DNA from: Limosilactobacillus oris DSM 4864
Lineage (GTDB): Bacteria > Bacillota > Bacilli > Lactobacillales > Lactobacillaceae
Direction of reading: 5' to 3'
DNA length: 64,000 nucleotides
Assembly (NCBI RefSeq): GCF_001434465.1
Contig: NZ_AZGE01000004.1
Location: 28,140 to 92,139, forward strand
Positions 36,158 to 46,101 of the stretch are shown one piece after another. How positions within the stretch are numbered: the first letter of the stretch is position 1; every line of letters starts with the position of its first letter. The position numbers and the translations under genes are program-made. The notes beneath the pieces are model-generated. The model searched no databases, was not told where the DNA came from, and saw nothing but the letters and a program-made list of their open reading frames with translations.

Positions 36158-36754
36158 TTATTTCTGGTTAGCAATATCGTAAGTTGTCTGGCCGTTCTTT
36201 GCGGTGTACACTGCTTGGCTGGTCTTATCTGGATTAACAATGCTGATGGAGTAATCTCCGTTCAGGGCCTTAGATACCTGTTCCGAGTTCTTCTTGATTG
36301 AATCAGTTAAGTTCGACCAGCCAATCTGGCTAGCCTGGCTGGGATCCTGAACCAGTGCCTGAATTGCCTTCACGGTATTATCATCCGTTGGCTTGACAAC
36401 GTAAGTGTTGTCCTCCTCCCGAAATTCAACCGTTCCCAACTTCGAATAGCCCTTTTGCAATTGTCGCAAAACAGACATCTGCTGGTTCTGGCCGTTAGCC
36501 GCCCCGTTAATCCCGCTAAGGGCGTTCGAAAAGCTACTACTCTGCACCTGCTGTGATGAGCTCGTACTAGAGCTGCCTGACTGTGAGCTCCTATTCCAGT
36601 ACGGCAAATTGATGGCCCCGTAAACGACCGCAATCAAGCTTAAAACAACGATAATCGTCCCGGATTTCCACTCACGGTACCGCTGCCAGGAATTGGTCAA
36701 ATAAAACGCGCCGAGGATTAACGTCAAGCCGGCAAAAATTACTAAAATTAACAT
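36158..36754 (-). CDS. Membrane-anchored protein, possibly DUF4811 family
   Basis: A 198-aa protein with two N-terminal transmembrane helices (LILVIFAGLTLILGAFYL; GTIIVVLSLIAVVYGAI), a Ser/Gln-rich linker (about 55-85), and a soluble C-terminal domain of about 110 aa ending TAKNGQTTYDIANQK. The layout resembles the lactobacillar DUF4811 proteins as I remember them, but I cannot confirm it. The C-terminal domain probably faces outside. Its own terminators on both sides suggest a single-gene unit. Function unknown. Confidence 0.8.
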   Translation of the reverse strand: MLILVIFAGLTLILGAFYLTNSWQRYREWKSGTIIVVLSLIAVVYGAINLPYWNRSSQSGSSSTSSSQQVQSSSFSNALSGINGAANGQNQQMSVLRQLQKGYSKLGTVEFREEDNTYVVKPTDDNTVKAIQALVQDPSQASQIGWSNLTDSIKKNSEQVSKALNGDYSISIVNPDKTSQAVYTAKNGQTTYDIANQK

Positions 36755-36794
36755 TACAAAACTCCTTTAATCAATCAGGTCAGCTGTTTAACTT

Positions 36795-36822
36795 AAAAAA
36801 GGCCGAGTTACTCCTCAGCCCC
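36795..36822 (-). terminator. Terminator after apt
   Basis: Minus strand GGCTGAG, loop, CTCGGCC, then TTTTTT. It resembles the GAGGCTG hairpin of family A. Confidence 0.7.
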
Positions 36823-36827
36823 AATTA

Positions 36828-37346
36828 TTAAAACTCCATCAACGCCTTGACATCGTAATCCTTAATCTTTTCCCGACCGTTTAAGTCTTTCAACTCGATC
36901 AAGAAGGCGCAACCGACCACAATGCCGCCCATCTTTTCAACCATTTCAATTGTCGCGGAGATGGTCCCACCGGTTGCCAACAGGTCATCAACGACTAGGA
37001 CCCGTTGACCAGGCTTAATGGAATCTTCCTCCATCTGCAGGGTTGCAGTGCTGTACTCTAAAGTGTAGCTCGCACTAATTGCCTTACGGGGGAGCTTCCC
37101 CTTCTTCCGTGCTGGTGCAAAGCCGACACCTAATTCGCGGGCAATCGGGCACCCGACAATAAAGCCACGGGCTTCAGGGCCCACTACCATATCAACATTC
37201 TTATTTTTAGCGTAATCAACCAACTCATCAGTTGCCTGCTTATAAGCCTCACCATTCGCCATCAATGGCAGAATGTCCCGAAAAATAATCCCCTTCTCCG
37301 GGTAATCAGGAATACTGGCAACGTATTTATAAAGGTCTAAAGTCAT
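36828..37346 (-). CDS. apt: Adenine phosphoribosyltransferase
   Basis: Salvages adenine to AMP using PRPP. The protein begins [25 protein letters not shown] and has the adenine-binding and PRPP loops [16 protein letters not shown] and [24 protein letters not shown] 37346 gives 172 aa, the usual length; the longer frame overlaps the recJ end and adds only non-family sequence. Directly downstream of recJ, a common Firmicutes pairing. Confidence 0.97.
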   Translation of the reverse strand: MTLDLYKYVASIPDYPEKGIIFRDILPLMANGEAYKQATDELVDYAKNKNVDMVVGPEARGFIVGCPIARELGVGFAPARKKGKLPRKAISASYTLEYSTATLQMEEDSIKPGQRVLVVDDLLATGGTISATIEMVEKMGGIVVGCAFLIELKDLNGREKIKDYDVKALMEF

Positions 37347-37363
37347 ACCAGAAATTTTCTCCT

Positions 37364-39682
37364 TTAATTCTTCTTCAGGCACTGGCTGACCCATTCAGCC
37401 ACCGTCCCCGCATCACTAAACAGCAGCGTCTGTTCAGCTTGATATTGAGCTAATCGCGCTTGATAGTGATCCGTTTGTTTTAAATCGGTTTTCTGAACGT
37501 CAGCAACCAGGTTTAAAACACCATCTTTTATTGTAACAAATCCTGCTTCAGAAAACACACTTATCATCAAATTTAAGCGGACTTCATTGATTCTTAAATA
37601 CCGACTAACAGCAGACCGTTGTTGCGGCCACTGTATGCTGGCCTGTTGGGCGAGGAAGCGGTACAGACTGACAAAATCCGTCCGTGTGGGCAAGCCCGCC
37701 AAATAAATACTATTAGCCTCGTAGAGCAGGAGACGGATGATCGCCGGCGCAGCACTATCATTAGCGAAGAGTGCTTTAAAAGCAGCTAAGTCGGCCGGAC
37801 AATCAACCACCGTCAGCCGCTCATTGGCGAAGTCAATTTTCCCCGCCTCCACCGGCGAAATTGCAGTCCCCGCTGGAAGGTGGGGAGCAATGTTTTGACG
37901 CAAGCGGTCATTATAAACCAGGTAATAGCCCGGCATCTCAAAATGGTGGGGTGTTAAATGGTTCGTTCGCCGATCCAAGATAACCGTTCCCGTTATTTGA
38001 ATATCCTCCAGCATCAACTGAACCTGACGCTTGCCCTGCCACTCATTAATACTCAGTTTTGCAACCATGTCCACCGTGGTCCCCTGCCCAGCCAGTAGCG
38101 GTGCCAAGTTGCCCTGGTTAAAGGCCACCACCGCCAACTGGGGGCTGAGGTTAAATTTAAGGTGGCTGTTATCCTTCCCCATCGTCTTCACATTCGTTGG
38201 CTGGACATCACGGAACAGAAAGACGGGCTGGTCATTCCCTGGTCCAAACGGTCCCAGCTGTTGAAGCTGCTGGTAAAGTTGCTCCGTCACATCGCCAACC
38301 GCTAACCCAGTCGCAACTGCCAGTGGCTGCTTCTGCTTACCCGTAAAGCCCTGCTCAGCTGCTTCCGCCACTAAGGCCTCCTGTAAAGTTCCTAACTGCT
38401 CCTCAGGCAGGGACAAGCCACAGGCTGCCGGGTGCCCACCAAACGCGGTGAACAAGTCCCGGTGCTGATCCAATGCCTGAAAAAGGTTGAAGCCGGGCAA
38501 ACTCCGCCCTGAGGCCTTGGCAACTTCTTCGTCTTCATTAATTCCGGCAACAATTGTCGGCTTACCGGTATCGTCCATGATCCGGCTAGCCACGATTCCC
38601 AGCACTCCTTGGTGCCAACCATGTCCTGCCAACACGAGTACCGGGCGCTGCTGGTTAGCAGGACTTAAAGCCTGTTTTTTAGCAGTGGTCATAATATCAT
38701 CAACTAGCTGCCGGCGTTCCTGGTTAGCAGCTTCTACCTGCTCGGCTAGTTCTCGGCCCCGATTTTCATCCAAAGTCGTCAGCAATTCCACACCAGCATT
38801 AGCATTTGCCACCCGTCCAAGGGCGTTCAAACGCGGAGCGATGGTAAAACCAATTTCCTGGTCCGTTAGCTGGCTTTCGTTAACGCCAGCCAAGCTGATC
38901 AGTGCGTGGAGACCCGGCCGCATCCCCTGCCGCAGCTCCTGAATCCCCAGCGAAATCAAAGCACGGTTTTCATCCGTAACACTAACCACATCGGCAATTT
39001 CCCCGATGGCCAGCAGGTCCAACATCTCCTCGGGAAATTCCTCCTGAAGAGCCCAGACAAGTTTAAACGCCACCCCCACACCGGAAAGGTCAGGAAACGG
39101 GTAGCTGCTCCCCGGGTAACGGGGGTGAACAATGGCGGTTGCTTTCGGCAGTTCCGCGGGCAATTCGTGGTGATCCGTGATTACGACATCGACACCCTGG
39201 GCAATGGTGGATTCAATCACTTGCTTGCCACTCACCCCGTTATCCACCGTGACAATCAGTTTAGTCCCGTTAGCAATGATTCGATCGTAAGCGGCCTGGT
39301 TCGGCCCATAGCCATCCTTAAAGCGGTCAGGAACATAGTAGTCAACATCGGCACCGATACCGGTCAAGGCTTCATACATCACGGCAGTACTGGTAATACC
39401 ATCCGCGTCGTAGTCACCATAAACTGTAATCTTTTCGCCATTGGCAACCGCTGTTTCAATCCGCTCGACTGCCTGATCCATATCATGAAGCAGCCGGGGA
39501 TCATGAACAGCTGATAAACTAGGCTTCAGGAAGTCCCGTGCTGCTTGAGCATCGGCAATCCCCCGTTCGGCCAGCAGGACTGCCATCGTTTTGGAAATCG
39601 CTAATTCGTCCTGAAGCGTTTGGACAACCTGTTGATCAACTTTGGCACTTTGGTCCTGCCAATTATAACGTGCTTCGATCAT
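37364..39682 (-). CDS. recJ: Single-stranded-DNA exonuclease RecJ
   Basis: 5'-3' ssDNA exonuclease in recombination and base-excision repair. The DHH domain carries [19 protein letters not shown] and the TDHHELPAE motif. The DHHA1 domain ([29 protein letters not shown]) and an OB region follow, with an extra C-terminal domain typical of the Firmicutes form. ATG 39682 (772 aa) has GGGG six bases upstream; GTG 39694 is an alternative. Intact. Confidence 0.96.
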   Translation of the reverse strand: MIEARYNWQDQSAKVDQQVVQTLQDELAISKTMAVLLAERGIADAQAARDFLKPSLSAVHDPRLLHDMDQAVERIETAVANGEKITVYGDYDADGITSTAVMYEALTGIGADVDYYVPDRFKDGYGPNQAAYDRIIANGTKLIVTVDNGVSGKQVIESTIAQGVDVVITDHHELPAELPKATAIVHPRYPGSSYPFPDLSGVGVAFKLVWALQEEFPEEMLDLLAIGEIADVVSVTDENRALISLGIQELRQGMRPGLHALISLAGVNESQLTDQEIGFTIAPRLNALGRVANANAGVELLTTLDENRGRELAEQVEAANQERRQLVDDIMTTAKKQALSPANQQRPVLVLAGHGWHQGVLGIVASRIMDDTGKPTIVAGINEDEEVAKASGRSLPGFNLFQALDQHRDLFTAFGGHPAACGLSLPEEQLGTLQEALVAEAAEQGFTGKQKQPLAVATGLAVGDVTEQLYQQLQQLGPFGPGNDQPVFLFRDVQPTNVKTMGKDNSHLKFNLSPQLAVVAFNQGNLAPLLAGQGTTVDMVAKLSINEWQGKRQVQLMLEDIQITGTVILDRRTNHLTPHHFEMPGYYLVYNDRLRQNIAPHLPAGTAISPVEAGKIDFANERLTVVDCPADLAAFKALFANDSAAPAIIRLLLYEANSIYLAGLPTRTDFVSLYRFLAQQASIQWPQQRSAVSRYLRINEVRLNLMISVFSEAGFVTIKDGVLNLVADVQKTDLKQTDHYQARLAQYQAEQTLLFSDAGTVAEWVSQCLKKN

Positions 39683-39743
39683 TTTCTTCCCCACATTCTC
39701 CTAAAATAAGAAAGGCGTGACCACTAAGCCACTCCTGCCAACT

Positions 39744-40577
39744 TTACAATTCCTTTTTATTCTGCTGGAAGTCAAAGAACTTCTTAATCGCCCAGTCACC
39801 CAGTCCAGGGAAAACTTGGTAGGCCCAGCCCAGGTAGGCTACGTAGCCAGGAACGTTAATTTCCCGCGTCTTATAGCCAACATTATTCCACACCCGGCAA
39901 GCTAACTCATCAGCTGAGATGAACATCCACTTCGGCAGGTGCGAGCGGTAACTGCCATCCTGGTCGGCCTTCTCAAAGAAGGGTGTGCTAACTGGTCCTG
40001 GATTAACTGTCAGCACCTGGACACCGTAGTCTGCCACTTCCATCCGCAGGACGTTATCAAACTGAATGACCCCCGCCTTGCTGGCTGAATAAGCCGCGCT
40101 ATTCGGGGTCGGAATCTTACCGTCTGCTGACCCCAGGTTAATAATTGCTCCATAGCCCTGGTCCATCATCTGCCGGGCCACGCAACGGCTAATATACATC
40201 AATGCCAGCAGGTTTACGTCAGTCATTTGTCTCATTGTCTTATAAGACTGGCTAGCCGCGGGGGTAAACTCACCCAAGCCGGCCGAATTAACTAGGACGT
40301 CGATTCCACCGACCTGGTGCTGAATCTTGTCAAGGACCTCATCAATGTCATCCGGCGAAGTGGCATCCATGCGGTAAGCAAAGGCCGGCCGGCCCGATAA
40401 CAGGAGACACTGTTTGGCGACTTGCTCCAACTTTTCTTCATTCCGGGCAGTCACAACAACGATTGCCCCCCGCCGTGCGGCTTCTAGTGCTAAGGCCTTA
40501 CCAATCCCACTAGAACCTCCTGTAATCAGCACGACTTCATTACGTAAGAAACGCAAGGTCTTTACTCGCCTCATCAT
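39744..40577 (-). CDS. Short-chain dehydrogenase/reductase
   Basis: NAD(P)-dependent SDR of unknown substrate. Rossmann motif ITGGSSGIGKALALEAA, NSAGLGEF (NAG-type) and catalytic YSASKAG are present, with the Ser in LGSADGK. The C-terminal part is extended and hydrophobic (GYVAYLGWAYQVFPGLGDWAIKKFF), similar to membrane-associated SDRs next to rnz in lactobacilli. It starts at ATG 40577 or 40574 after AAGGGG. It lies just downstream of rnz and is probably co-transcribed. Confidence 0.93.
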   Translation of the reverse strand: MMRRVKTLRFLRNEVVLITGGSSGIGKALALEAARRGAIVVVTARNEEKLEQVAKQCLLLSGRPAFAYRMDATSPDDIDEVLDKIQHQVGGIDVLVNSAGLGEFTPAASQSYKTMRQMTDVNLLALMYISRCVARQMMDQGYGAIINLGSADGKIPTPNSAAYSASKAGVIQFDNVLRMEVADYGVQVLTVNPGPVSTPFFEKADQDGSYRSHLPKWMFISADELACRVWNNVGYKTREINVPGYVAYLGWAYQVFPGLGDWAIKKFFDFQQNKKEL

Positions 40578-40589
40578 CACGACCACCCC

Positions 40590-41519
40590 TTATTTATTAA
40601 ACGGAATCTCAACTACATCAAAATCATTGACCACCCGGGTCTCCGGGAAAACATCGCGAACCTGGTAGGCAAGCTGGTAGGCAGCCCGGCCGGCATAGCG
40701 AGCGGAAATGTGGTTCAGCAATAACCGCTTGGCCCCGGCCCGTTTCGCAATTTCGGCCGCCTGTAAACTGGTCGAGTGGTAATAGCTGCGGGCGAGTTTC
40801 GCCTCGTCCTTAGCAAAGGTACTTTCATGCACCAGGACGTCCGCATCCTGCGCTAGTTCCACAGCATTAGCCGTCTTTCGGGTGTCACCACAAATAGCAA
40901 TGATCCGGCCTTTCTGTGGCGCCCCAATGAAGTCTTGCCCATTGACAGTGCGCCCATCAGCTAAGGTGACTACCTTACCGGCCTTTAGTTGCCCATAAAC
41001 CGGCCCGGACGGAATGTTCAATGCCCGGAGCTTATCAACCTGCAGCTCACCAGGATGGTCAGCTTCAACCACCCGGTAACCGTAGCAAGCAATTTTATGG
41101 TCCAGCTTTCTGGCAGTGACCGTGAAGCCCCGGTCGTGAAAGGCCTCTCCCTCGTGATCAATTTCCACAAAGTGAAGCGGGTAACTCAAACGGGACTCGC
41201 TAACTTGCAATGCCGTCGTCACAAAGCGCTTAATCCCCACCGGACCATAAATGGTCAGGGGTTCGGTTCCCCCCTGGAAAGACCGTGAACTCAGCAGTCC
41301 TGGTAGGCCAAAAATATGGTCACCGTGCAGGTGGGTGATAAAAATCTTTTCAATTTTCCGTGGGCGGATGGTGGTGTTTAAGATTTGGTGCTGCGTCGCT
41401 TCACCAACATCAAACAGCCAGATAGCATTGCGCTCCTCCAGCAACCGCAGGGCAACGCTAGAAACATTGCGCTGCTTGCTGGGTGACCCGGCGCCGGTTC
41501 CTAAAAATTCAAGTTGCAT
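40590..41519 (-). CDS. rnz: Ribonuclease Z
   Basis: Trims tRNA 3' ends at precursors lacking CCA. The 309-aa metallo-beta-lactamase protein has [17 protein letters not shown] (HxHxDH), the metal-binding ICGDTR and [13 protein letters not shown], and the exosite segment around [10 protein letters not shown]. Begins [18 protein letters not shown]. tRNA-Ser in this window lacks an encoded CCA, in keeping with an RNase Z route. Upstream of the SDR gene. Confidence 0.97.
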   Translation of the reverse strand: MQLEFLGTGAGSPSKQRNVSSVALRLLEERNAIWLFDVGEATQHQILNTTIRPRKIEKIFITHLHGDHIFGLPGLLSSRSFQGGTEPLTIYGPVGIKRFVTTALQVSESRLSYPLHFVEIDHEGEAFHDRGFTVTARKLDHKIACYGYRVVEADHPGELQVDKLRALNIPSGPVYGQLKAGKVVTLADGRTVNGQDFIGAPQKGRIIAICGDTRKTANAVELAQDADVLVHESTFAKDEAKLARSYYHSTSLQAAEIAKRAGAKRLLLNHISARYAGRAAYQLAYQVRDVFPETRVVNDFDVVEIPFNK

Positions 41520-41549
41520 TATTAAACTTCCCTACCTTCTCACTCTCAA

Positions 41550-42872
41550 TTACTGGATAAATTCAAAGACGAACTTGCGGATCCGAACCATGTCGCCATC
41601 CTGAATTCCCTTTTCACGCAAGGCATCATCGACTCCCATTTGCCGCATTTGACGCGCGAAGCGTAATTGACTCTGCTCATGGGTCAGGTCGGTCATGTCA
41701 AACAGGCGCAGCAACTTTTCGCCGCCCAGGACCCATGTGCCGTCATCATCCTTGCTGATGGTAAAGTCTGGTTCCTGCGCGTCCTGGAATTTCTTCCCCG
41801 CTGCTTCATACTCAGGAGTCAATTGTTCATCGTGGCTTTCGCTATCAAACACCGGCGTCTGGTCAAGCAGGTCGGCGGTCAGCTGCATCAACTTTTGGAC
41901 CCCCTGGTGCGTAACTGCCGAAATCGGGAAAATTGCCGGCTGTTTTTCCAGGCTCTTATCCGTAGCCAGCTGCTTTTGGAACACGGCCAGGTTCTTTTCA
42001 GCATTTGGCAGATCCATCTTCGTTGCAACGACAATTTGCGGCCGTTTCAAGAGCTCTGGATCGTAGTTTGCCAACTCCTGGTTAATTTGCCTGTAGCGCT
42101 CGATGGCCTGGTTTTCGTCCTCACTGCTCATGTCAACCAGGTGGAGCAACACCCGTGTTCGCTCGATGTGCCGCAGGAATTTAAGGCCAAGACCAATTCC
42201 CTTTGAAGCACCCTCGATCAATCCGGGCATATCAGCCATGGCAAAATCCCGCCCATCCGGGAGCATCACCATTCCCAGGTTTGGTACCAGGGTGGTGAAC
42301 TCGTAGGCGGCAATCTTCGGCTTAGCACCCGTGACTACTGACAGTAAGGTCGACTTCCCCACCGAAGGGAAACCGATGAGCCCCACGTCAGCCAACATCT
42401 TCAACTCTAGTTCTAGGTAGCGGTCTTCTCCCGGCTCCCCATTTTCAGCGATTTCGGGGGCCGGATTCTTGGCACTCGCAAAGTGAATGTTTCCCCGGCC
42501 GCCCCGGCCGCCCTGGGCGATTACCAGCTCCTGGCCGTTTTCAACCAGGTCCCCGATAATCTGGCCGGTATCGAGGTCGCGGACGGTTGTGCCCTGGGGA
42601 ACCGCAATTACCGTGTCCGGCGCACTCGGACCGGTCATCTGCTTATTCATCCCGTTCCCACCATTTTTCGCCTTAAAAATCCGGTGATAACGAAAGTCCA
42701 TCAGCGTACGCAGCCCTTCATCAACTTTCAAAACGATGCTGCCACCATGGCCACCGTCCCCTCCGGCTGGGCCACCATTAGGAACGTACTTTTCCCGCCG
42801 AAAGGCGACCATCCCATCGCCGCCCTTTCCGGCATGCGCTTCTATCTTAATTTGATCAACAAAGGTATTCAT
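41550..42872 (-). CDS. obgE: Obg/CgtA GTPase
   Basis: Essential GTPase in 50S assembly and stress signalling. The 440-aa protein has the Gly-rich Obg fold ([14 protein letters not shown]), the G domain with [11 protein letters not shown] (residues 167-177), DMPGLIEGA and TKMDLP, and the C-terminal OCT domain ([20 protein letters not shown]). A strong promoter lies at 42905-42933. Intact. Confidence 0.98.
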   Translation of the reverse strand: MNTFVDQIKIEAHAGKGGDGMVAFRREKYVPNGGPAGGDGGHGGSIVLKVDEGLRTLMDFRYHRIFKAKNGGNGMNKQMTGPSAPDTVIAVPQGTTVRDLDTGQIIGDLVENGQELVIAQGGRGGRGNIHFASAKNPAPEIAENGEPGEDRYLELELKMLADVGLIGFPSVGKSTLLSVVTGAKPKIAAYEFTTLVPNLGMVMLPDGRDFAMADMPGLIEGASKGIGLGLKFLRHIERTRVLLHLVDMSSEDENQAIERYRQINQELANYDPELLKRPQIVVATKMDLPNAEKNLAVFQKQLATDKSLEKQPAIFPISAVTHQGVQKLMQLTADLLDQTPVFDSESHDEQLTPEYEAAGKKFQDAQEPDFTISKDDDGTWVLGGEKLLRLFDMTDLTHEQSQLRFARQMRQMGVDDALREKGIQDGDMVRIRKFVFEFIQ

Positions 42873-42904
42873 GATGATTTTCTCCGTTCTATTATCTTAT
42901 CTCT

Positions 42905-42933
42905 AGTATATTGGAAAAAAGAGGGGCCGTCAA
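42905..42933 (-). promoter_or_regulatory. Promoter of obgE
   Basis: Minus strand TTGACG (42928-42933), 17 bp, TATACT (42905-42910). The -35 starts only three bases past the uvrC stop codon. Confidence 0.8.
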
Positions 42934-42935
42934 AA

Positions 42936-44747
42936 TCAATCGTGACTGCTCCCCTTCGCGACTTCGGCGTTTTTTTGGAGGGAAACCTTAATCAACTGGG
43001 CGGTCGGTCTATTGATCCCCAGCGCATGAATCTCTTCCACCGGTGCCTGGGCAATTTTGGTCACCGAGCCGTACTTCTTGAGCAGTTTTGTCCGGGTTCG
43101 TGGCCCGACTCCCTTGATCTCATCAAGGCGGGAACTCAGGGAATGCTTCGTGTGGACGCTCCGGTGGTAGGTAATCGCAAACCGGTGCACCTCGTCCTGA
43201 ATCCGCTGAACAAGGTAGAAGCCCTGACTGCGGGGGTCAAGGTTAACGTGGGCATCTTCGCTCCCAAATAATAGGTCCGCCGTCTTGTGCTTATCATTCT
43301 TGACCATCCCCACGACTGGAATATCCAAGCCCAGTTCGTTTTCAAGCACATCCTTAACCGCGTTCATCTGGATGTCACCGCCGTCCATAAAAATCATGTC
43401 TGGCATCGGCTTATTCTCCCTCAAGAGCCGGCCATAACGCCGCCGAATGACTTCCCGGGTACTAGCAGCTTCATCCGCATGGTCAACTACCGTCTTGAGC
43501 TTATACTTTCGGTAGAGCTTCTTTGCGGGCTCGCCATCAACGAAGACAACCATCGCGCTGACCGGGTCGGCTCCCTGAATATGAGAATGGTCAAAGGCTT
43601 CAATTTTATGCCCCACCGGCAACCCCAGGGCGTCTGTGATCTCCTTCATCGCGCCGGTAGTCTTGCCCTTATCCATTTCCAGCAGCCGGAACTTTTCATC
43701 AAGGGTCAGTCGCGCGTTTTCAGCCGCCATTGCAAGCAGGTCGCGCTTCTCCCCCCGCTCAGGTGTCCGAACCGGGATCCCCAGGATTTCGCTGATTTCT
43801 TTATTAGGAAGGCCAGCGGGGAGGAGGAGCTCCCGGGGAAGGATGTTATTGCGCCGGTTATAAAATTGAAGAATAAAACTGGTCATTTCCTCGACCGCCG
43901 TGTCGACAATTGGGAACAGCCGTTTTTCCCGCTTCATCAGCCGGGCCTGGCGGATAAAGAAGAGCTGAATCGACAGCCAGCCCTTGTCCATGTAGAAATT
44001 AAAGAGGTCCCGTGGGGTCTTATCATTCGAAATGATCTTCTGCTTCTCCACCGTGACCTCAATATAGTGGAGCTGGTCACGAATTTCGGCAGCCCGTTCG
44101 TACTCCAGATCACTAGCCGCCTTATTCATCCTTGCCAGCAAGTGCTTCTTCACATTCGCGGTATTGCCATTAAGGAAAGACTTAATCCGCTTAATTTGGG
44201 CCGCGTACTCGGCTGGCGGAACTTCCTTAAAACAGGCCCCCAGGCATTGTCCCATGTGGTAATACAGGCAGGGACGCCCCTGAAAGCCATTGCACCGCCG
44301 TAAAGGGTACACCTTTTGTATAAAGTGGACCGTTTCTTCCGCGGCGTACACGTTAGGATAGGGGCCAAAGTAGTAGGCACCATCCTTTTTGATTTTTCCC
44401 GTGATCTTTATCTGGGGGTCGCGCTCATTAGTAATTTTAATGTAGGGGTAGCCAGTCCCCCGCTTTAACTTAATGTTAAAGTAGGGTTGGTGTTTCTGAA
44501 TCAGCGTGATTTCGAGCAGGAACGACTCCTTATTGGTTGAAGTCACAATGGTTTCAAAATCGGCTACTTCTGAAACCATCTTGGCTACCTTCCCGGTGTG
44601 TGAACTCTTAAAGTACGAACGCACCCGGTTCTTGAGGTTCTTGGCCTTACCAACGTAAATAATTTGCCCATTGATATTTTTCATTAAATAGCAGCCGGGC
44701 TTATCCGGCAATAAAGCTAACTTATGTTCAAGATATTCGCTTGCCAT
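42936..44747 (-). CDS. uvrC: Excinuclease ABC subunit C
   Basis: Dual-incision nuclease of nucleotide excision repair. The 603-aa protein has the GIY-YIG domain (PDKPGCYLMKNINGQIIYVGKAK, residues 14-36), the UVR motif (about 195-235), the RNase H-like domain (IEAFDHSHIQGADPVSAMVVF; FMDGGDIQMNA) and C-terminal HhH repeats (GVGPRTRTKLLKKYGS). Complete. A 338-codon plus-strand open frame inside it is an antisense shadow. Own promoter at 44779-44808; no LexA box seen. Confidence 0.98.
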   Translation of the reverse strand: MASEYLEHKLALLPDKPGCYLMKNINGQIIYVGKAKNLKNRVRSYFKSSHTGKVAKMVSEVADFETIVTSTNKESFLLEITLIQKHQPYFNIKLKRGTGYPYIKITNERDPQIKITGKIKKDGAYYFGPYPNVYAAEETVHFIQKVYPLRRCNGFQGRPCLYYHMGQCLGACFKEVPPAEYAAQIKRIKSFLNGNTANVKKHLLARMNKAASDLEYERAAEIRDQLHYIEVTVEKQKIISNDKTPRDLFNFYMDKGWLSIQLFFIRQARLMKREKRLFPIVDTAVEEMTSFILQFYNRRNNILPRELLLPAGLPNKEISEILGIPVRTPERGEKRDLLAMAAENARLTLDEKFRLLEMDKGKTTGAMKEITDALGLPVGHKIEAFDHSHIQGADPVSAMVVFVDGEPAKKLYRKYKLKTVVDHADEAASTREVIRRRYGRLLRENKPMPDMIFMDGGDIQMNAVKDVLENELGLDIPVVGMVKNDKHKTADLLFGSEDAHVNLDPRSQGFYLVQRIQDEVHRFAITYHRSVHTKHSLSSRLDEIKGVGPRTRTKLLKKYGSVTKIAQAPVEEIHALGINRPTAQLIKVSLQKNAEVAKGSSHD

Positions 44748-44778
44748 CGTAACCCTCCGTGATAAATGCTAGTATAAT

Positions 44779-44808
44779 ATTATATCGGAAAACGCGCTAG
44801 CAACGCAA
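44779..44808 (-). promoter_or_regulatory. Promoter of uvrC
   Basis: Minus strand TTGCGT (44803-44808), 18 bp, TATAAT (44779-44784). Confidence 0.65.
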
Positions 44809-44838
44809 AGAATCCGTTCTACTTTCCCAGGATTTTCC

Positions 44839-44868
44839 TTGCAAACCAGGGAAGCGCTATGCTATGAT
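44839..44868 (+). promoter_or_regulatory. Promoter of the 44900 small gene
   Basis: TTGCAA (44839-44844), 18 bp, TATGAT (44863-44868), about 30 bp before the start codon. Confidence 0.65.
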
Positions 44869-44899
44869 GTTCTGAATATTAACCAAGGGAGCGATAAGA

Positions 44900-45040
44900 A
44901 TGGGCTTAGTAACCAGGAGAAGCGAACAACTAGACCGCCTTTTCGACCAGTTTGCGATTGACCCAAAGAAGAAGCCGGCTAAAAAACCGGCCAAGGACCA
45001 AGAAAAGTCAGCTGAGAAACAAGACGAGAAAAACAAGTAA
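44900..45040 (+). CDS. Small 46-aa basic protein (possibly SPJ_0845-like)
   Basis: Reads MGLVTRRSEQLDRLFDQFAI followed by DPKKKPAKKPAKDQ and a Glu/Lys-rich tail. ATG follows AAGGGAG at good spacing, with a promoter upstream and a hairpin terminator (45052-45078) downstream, so it is a complete small transcription unit. The LFDQFAIDPKKK core recalls short Lactobacillales proteins annotated SPJ_0845 family; I am not certain. The N-terminal helix is amphipathic and the tail disordered. Function unknown. Confidence 0.8.
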   Translation: MGLVTRRSEQLDRLFDQFAIDPKKKPAKKPAKDQEKSAEKQDEKNK

Positions 45041-45051
45041 CCTCGCAGCAG

Positions 45052-45078
45052 GGGGAGGCAAGCCACTCCCCTATTTTT
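45052..45078 (+). terminator. Terminator of the 44900 small gene
   Basis: GGGGAG pairs with CTCCCC around GCAAGCCA, then TATTTTTTA. Confidence 0.75.
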
Positions 45079-45089
45079 TATGAACGCTA

Positions 45090-45132
45090 AAAGGGCCATC
45101 AAATTCGCATTGCCGAACTTGATGGCCCTTTT
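45090..45132. terminator. Bidirectional terminator between the small gene and the MazG-like gene
   Basis: AAAAGGGCCATCAA.TTCG pairs with CGAA.TTGATGGCCCTTTT; U-rich on both strands. Confidence 0.85.
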
Positions 45133-45193
45133 GTATCTAGCCGGAAGGGACACGGAGACAAAGTCCGCCTAATCTTCGTCCCGTGCTCTCCCT

Positions 45194-45493
45194 TTAGTTT
45201 TGCTTTTTAAACCCGGCTGGGTAGCGACGGTTGAGCTCGGCAATGTTAGCCTTAGCAACCTCTTCAAACGGAATATCTGCCCATTCCGCGACTTGCGATA
45301 AGTACCACAAGACATCTCCCATCTCGTGGACTAATTCCTGGCGGCTCAGTTTTTGTCCCCGGAAGACGTAATTCTTCACCAGGTCAACCACCTGACCGGA
45401 CTCCCCCGCTAAGCCGAGGGCACAGTTAGTCAATACCTGCTCGTTTCCATACAAGGTGCGCTTCGCCGCGTTTTGGTATTCATTAAAATCCAC
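45194..45493 (-). CDS. MazG-like nucleotide pyrophosphohydrolase
   Basis: A 99-aa all-alpha NTP-pyrophosphatase. LGLAGESGQVVDLVKNYVFRGQ and ELVHEMGDVLWYLSQVAEW carry the ExxE...ExxD metal-binding residues. It probably removes aberrant or excess nucleoside triphosphates. It follows engB by two bases and so is likely co-transcribed with clpX-engB. Confidence 0.93.
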   Translation of the reverse strand: MDFNEYQNAAKRTLYGNEQVLTNCALGLAGESGQVVDLVKNYVFRGQKLSRQELVHEMGDVLWYLSQVAEWADIPFEEVAKANIAELNRRYPAGFKKQN

Positions 45494-45495
45494 CG

Positions 45496-46086
45496 TTACT
45501 TCATCCCCGTTCGTTCATCAATCCACTGCCAGACAGCATCCTTCCCCGTCTTGTTCACCGCTGAGAAAAGGACTAGCTGGTCACCAGCCGCCAGCCCCAG
45601 CGTCTTTTTAATCAGGCTTTCCTGGCGGTTCCAGGTATTCCCCTTGACCTTATCGATCTTGGTAGCCACCACCAGGGTCGGAATATGGTAGTACTGCAAC
45701 CATTGGTACATACTAACATCATCCGCTGTCGGTGCGTGCCGGCCATCAACCAGTAAAATTGCGCCCCGCAGCTGATCCCGTTGGGTTAAATACTGCTCAA
45801 TCATCTGGCCGAAGCGTTCCCGCTCCTTTTTAGAAACCTTGGCGTAGCCGTAACCCGGGACATCGACAAAGTACAGCTGATCCTCAACCGCGTAGAAGTT
45901 TAAGGTCTGCGTTTTCCCCGGCTGACTAGAAGTGTGAGCAAAATTCCGCCGGTTAATCAATACGTTGGTTAACGATGATTTTCCAACATTTGACCGCCCC
46001 ACCAGGGCCACTTCTGGATAGTTGGTCTTCGGATACTGGTCCGGCCGCACCGCACTAATTGTTAAATCAACATTATGAACTTCCAT
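45496..46086 (-). CDS. engB: Ribosome biogenesis GTP-binding protein EngB/YsxC
   Basis: GTPase needed for 50S assembly. The 196-aa protein has G1 ALVGRSNVGKSSLTN, FVDVPGYGYAKVSKKERE (G3 and the signature insert), LLVDGRHAPTADDV and VATKIDKVKGN (G4). It lies 15 bp after clpX, an order conserved in Firmicutes. Confidence 0.98.
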   Translation of the reverse strand: MEVHNVDLTISAVRPDQYPKTNYPEVALVGRSNVGKSSLTNVLINRRNFAHTSSQPGKTQTLNFYAVEDQLYFVDVPGYGYAKVSKKERERFGQMIEQYLTQRDQLRGAILLVDGRHAPTADDVSMYQWLQYYHIPTLVVATKIDKVKGNTWNRQESLIKKTLGLAAGDQLVLFSAVNKTGKDAVWQWIDERTGMK

Positions 46087-46101
46087 TGAAAAACTCCCCG
46101 G

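Noticed and set aside
43287..44303. A 338-codon plus-strand open frame
   Set aside because: Fully antisense to uvrC, whose motifs are intact; His/Leu/Pro-rich composition and no RBS or family features.
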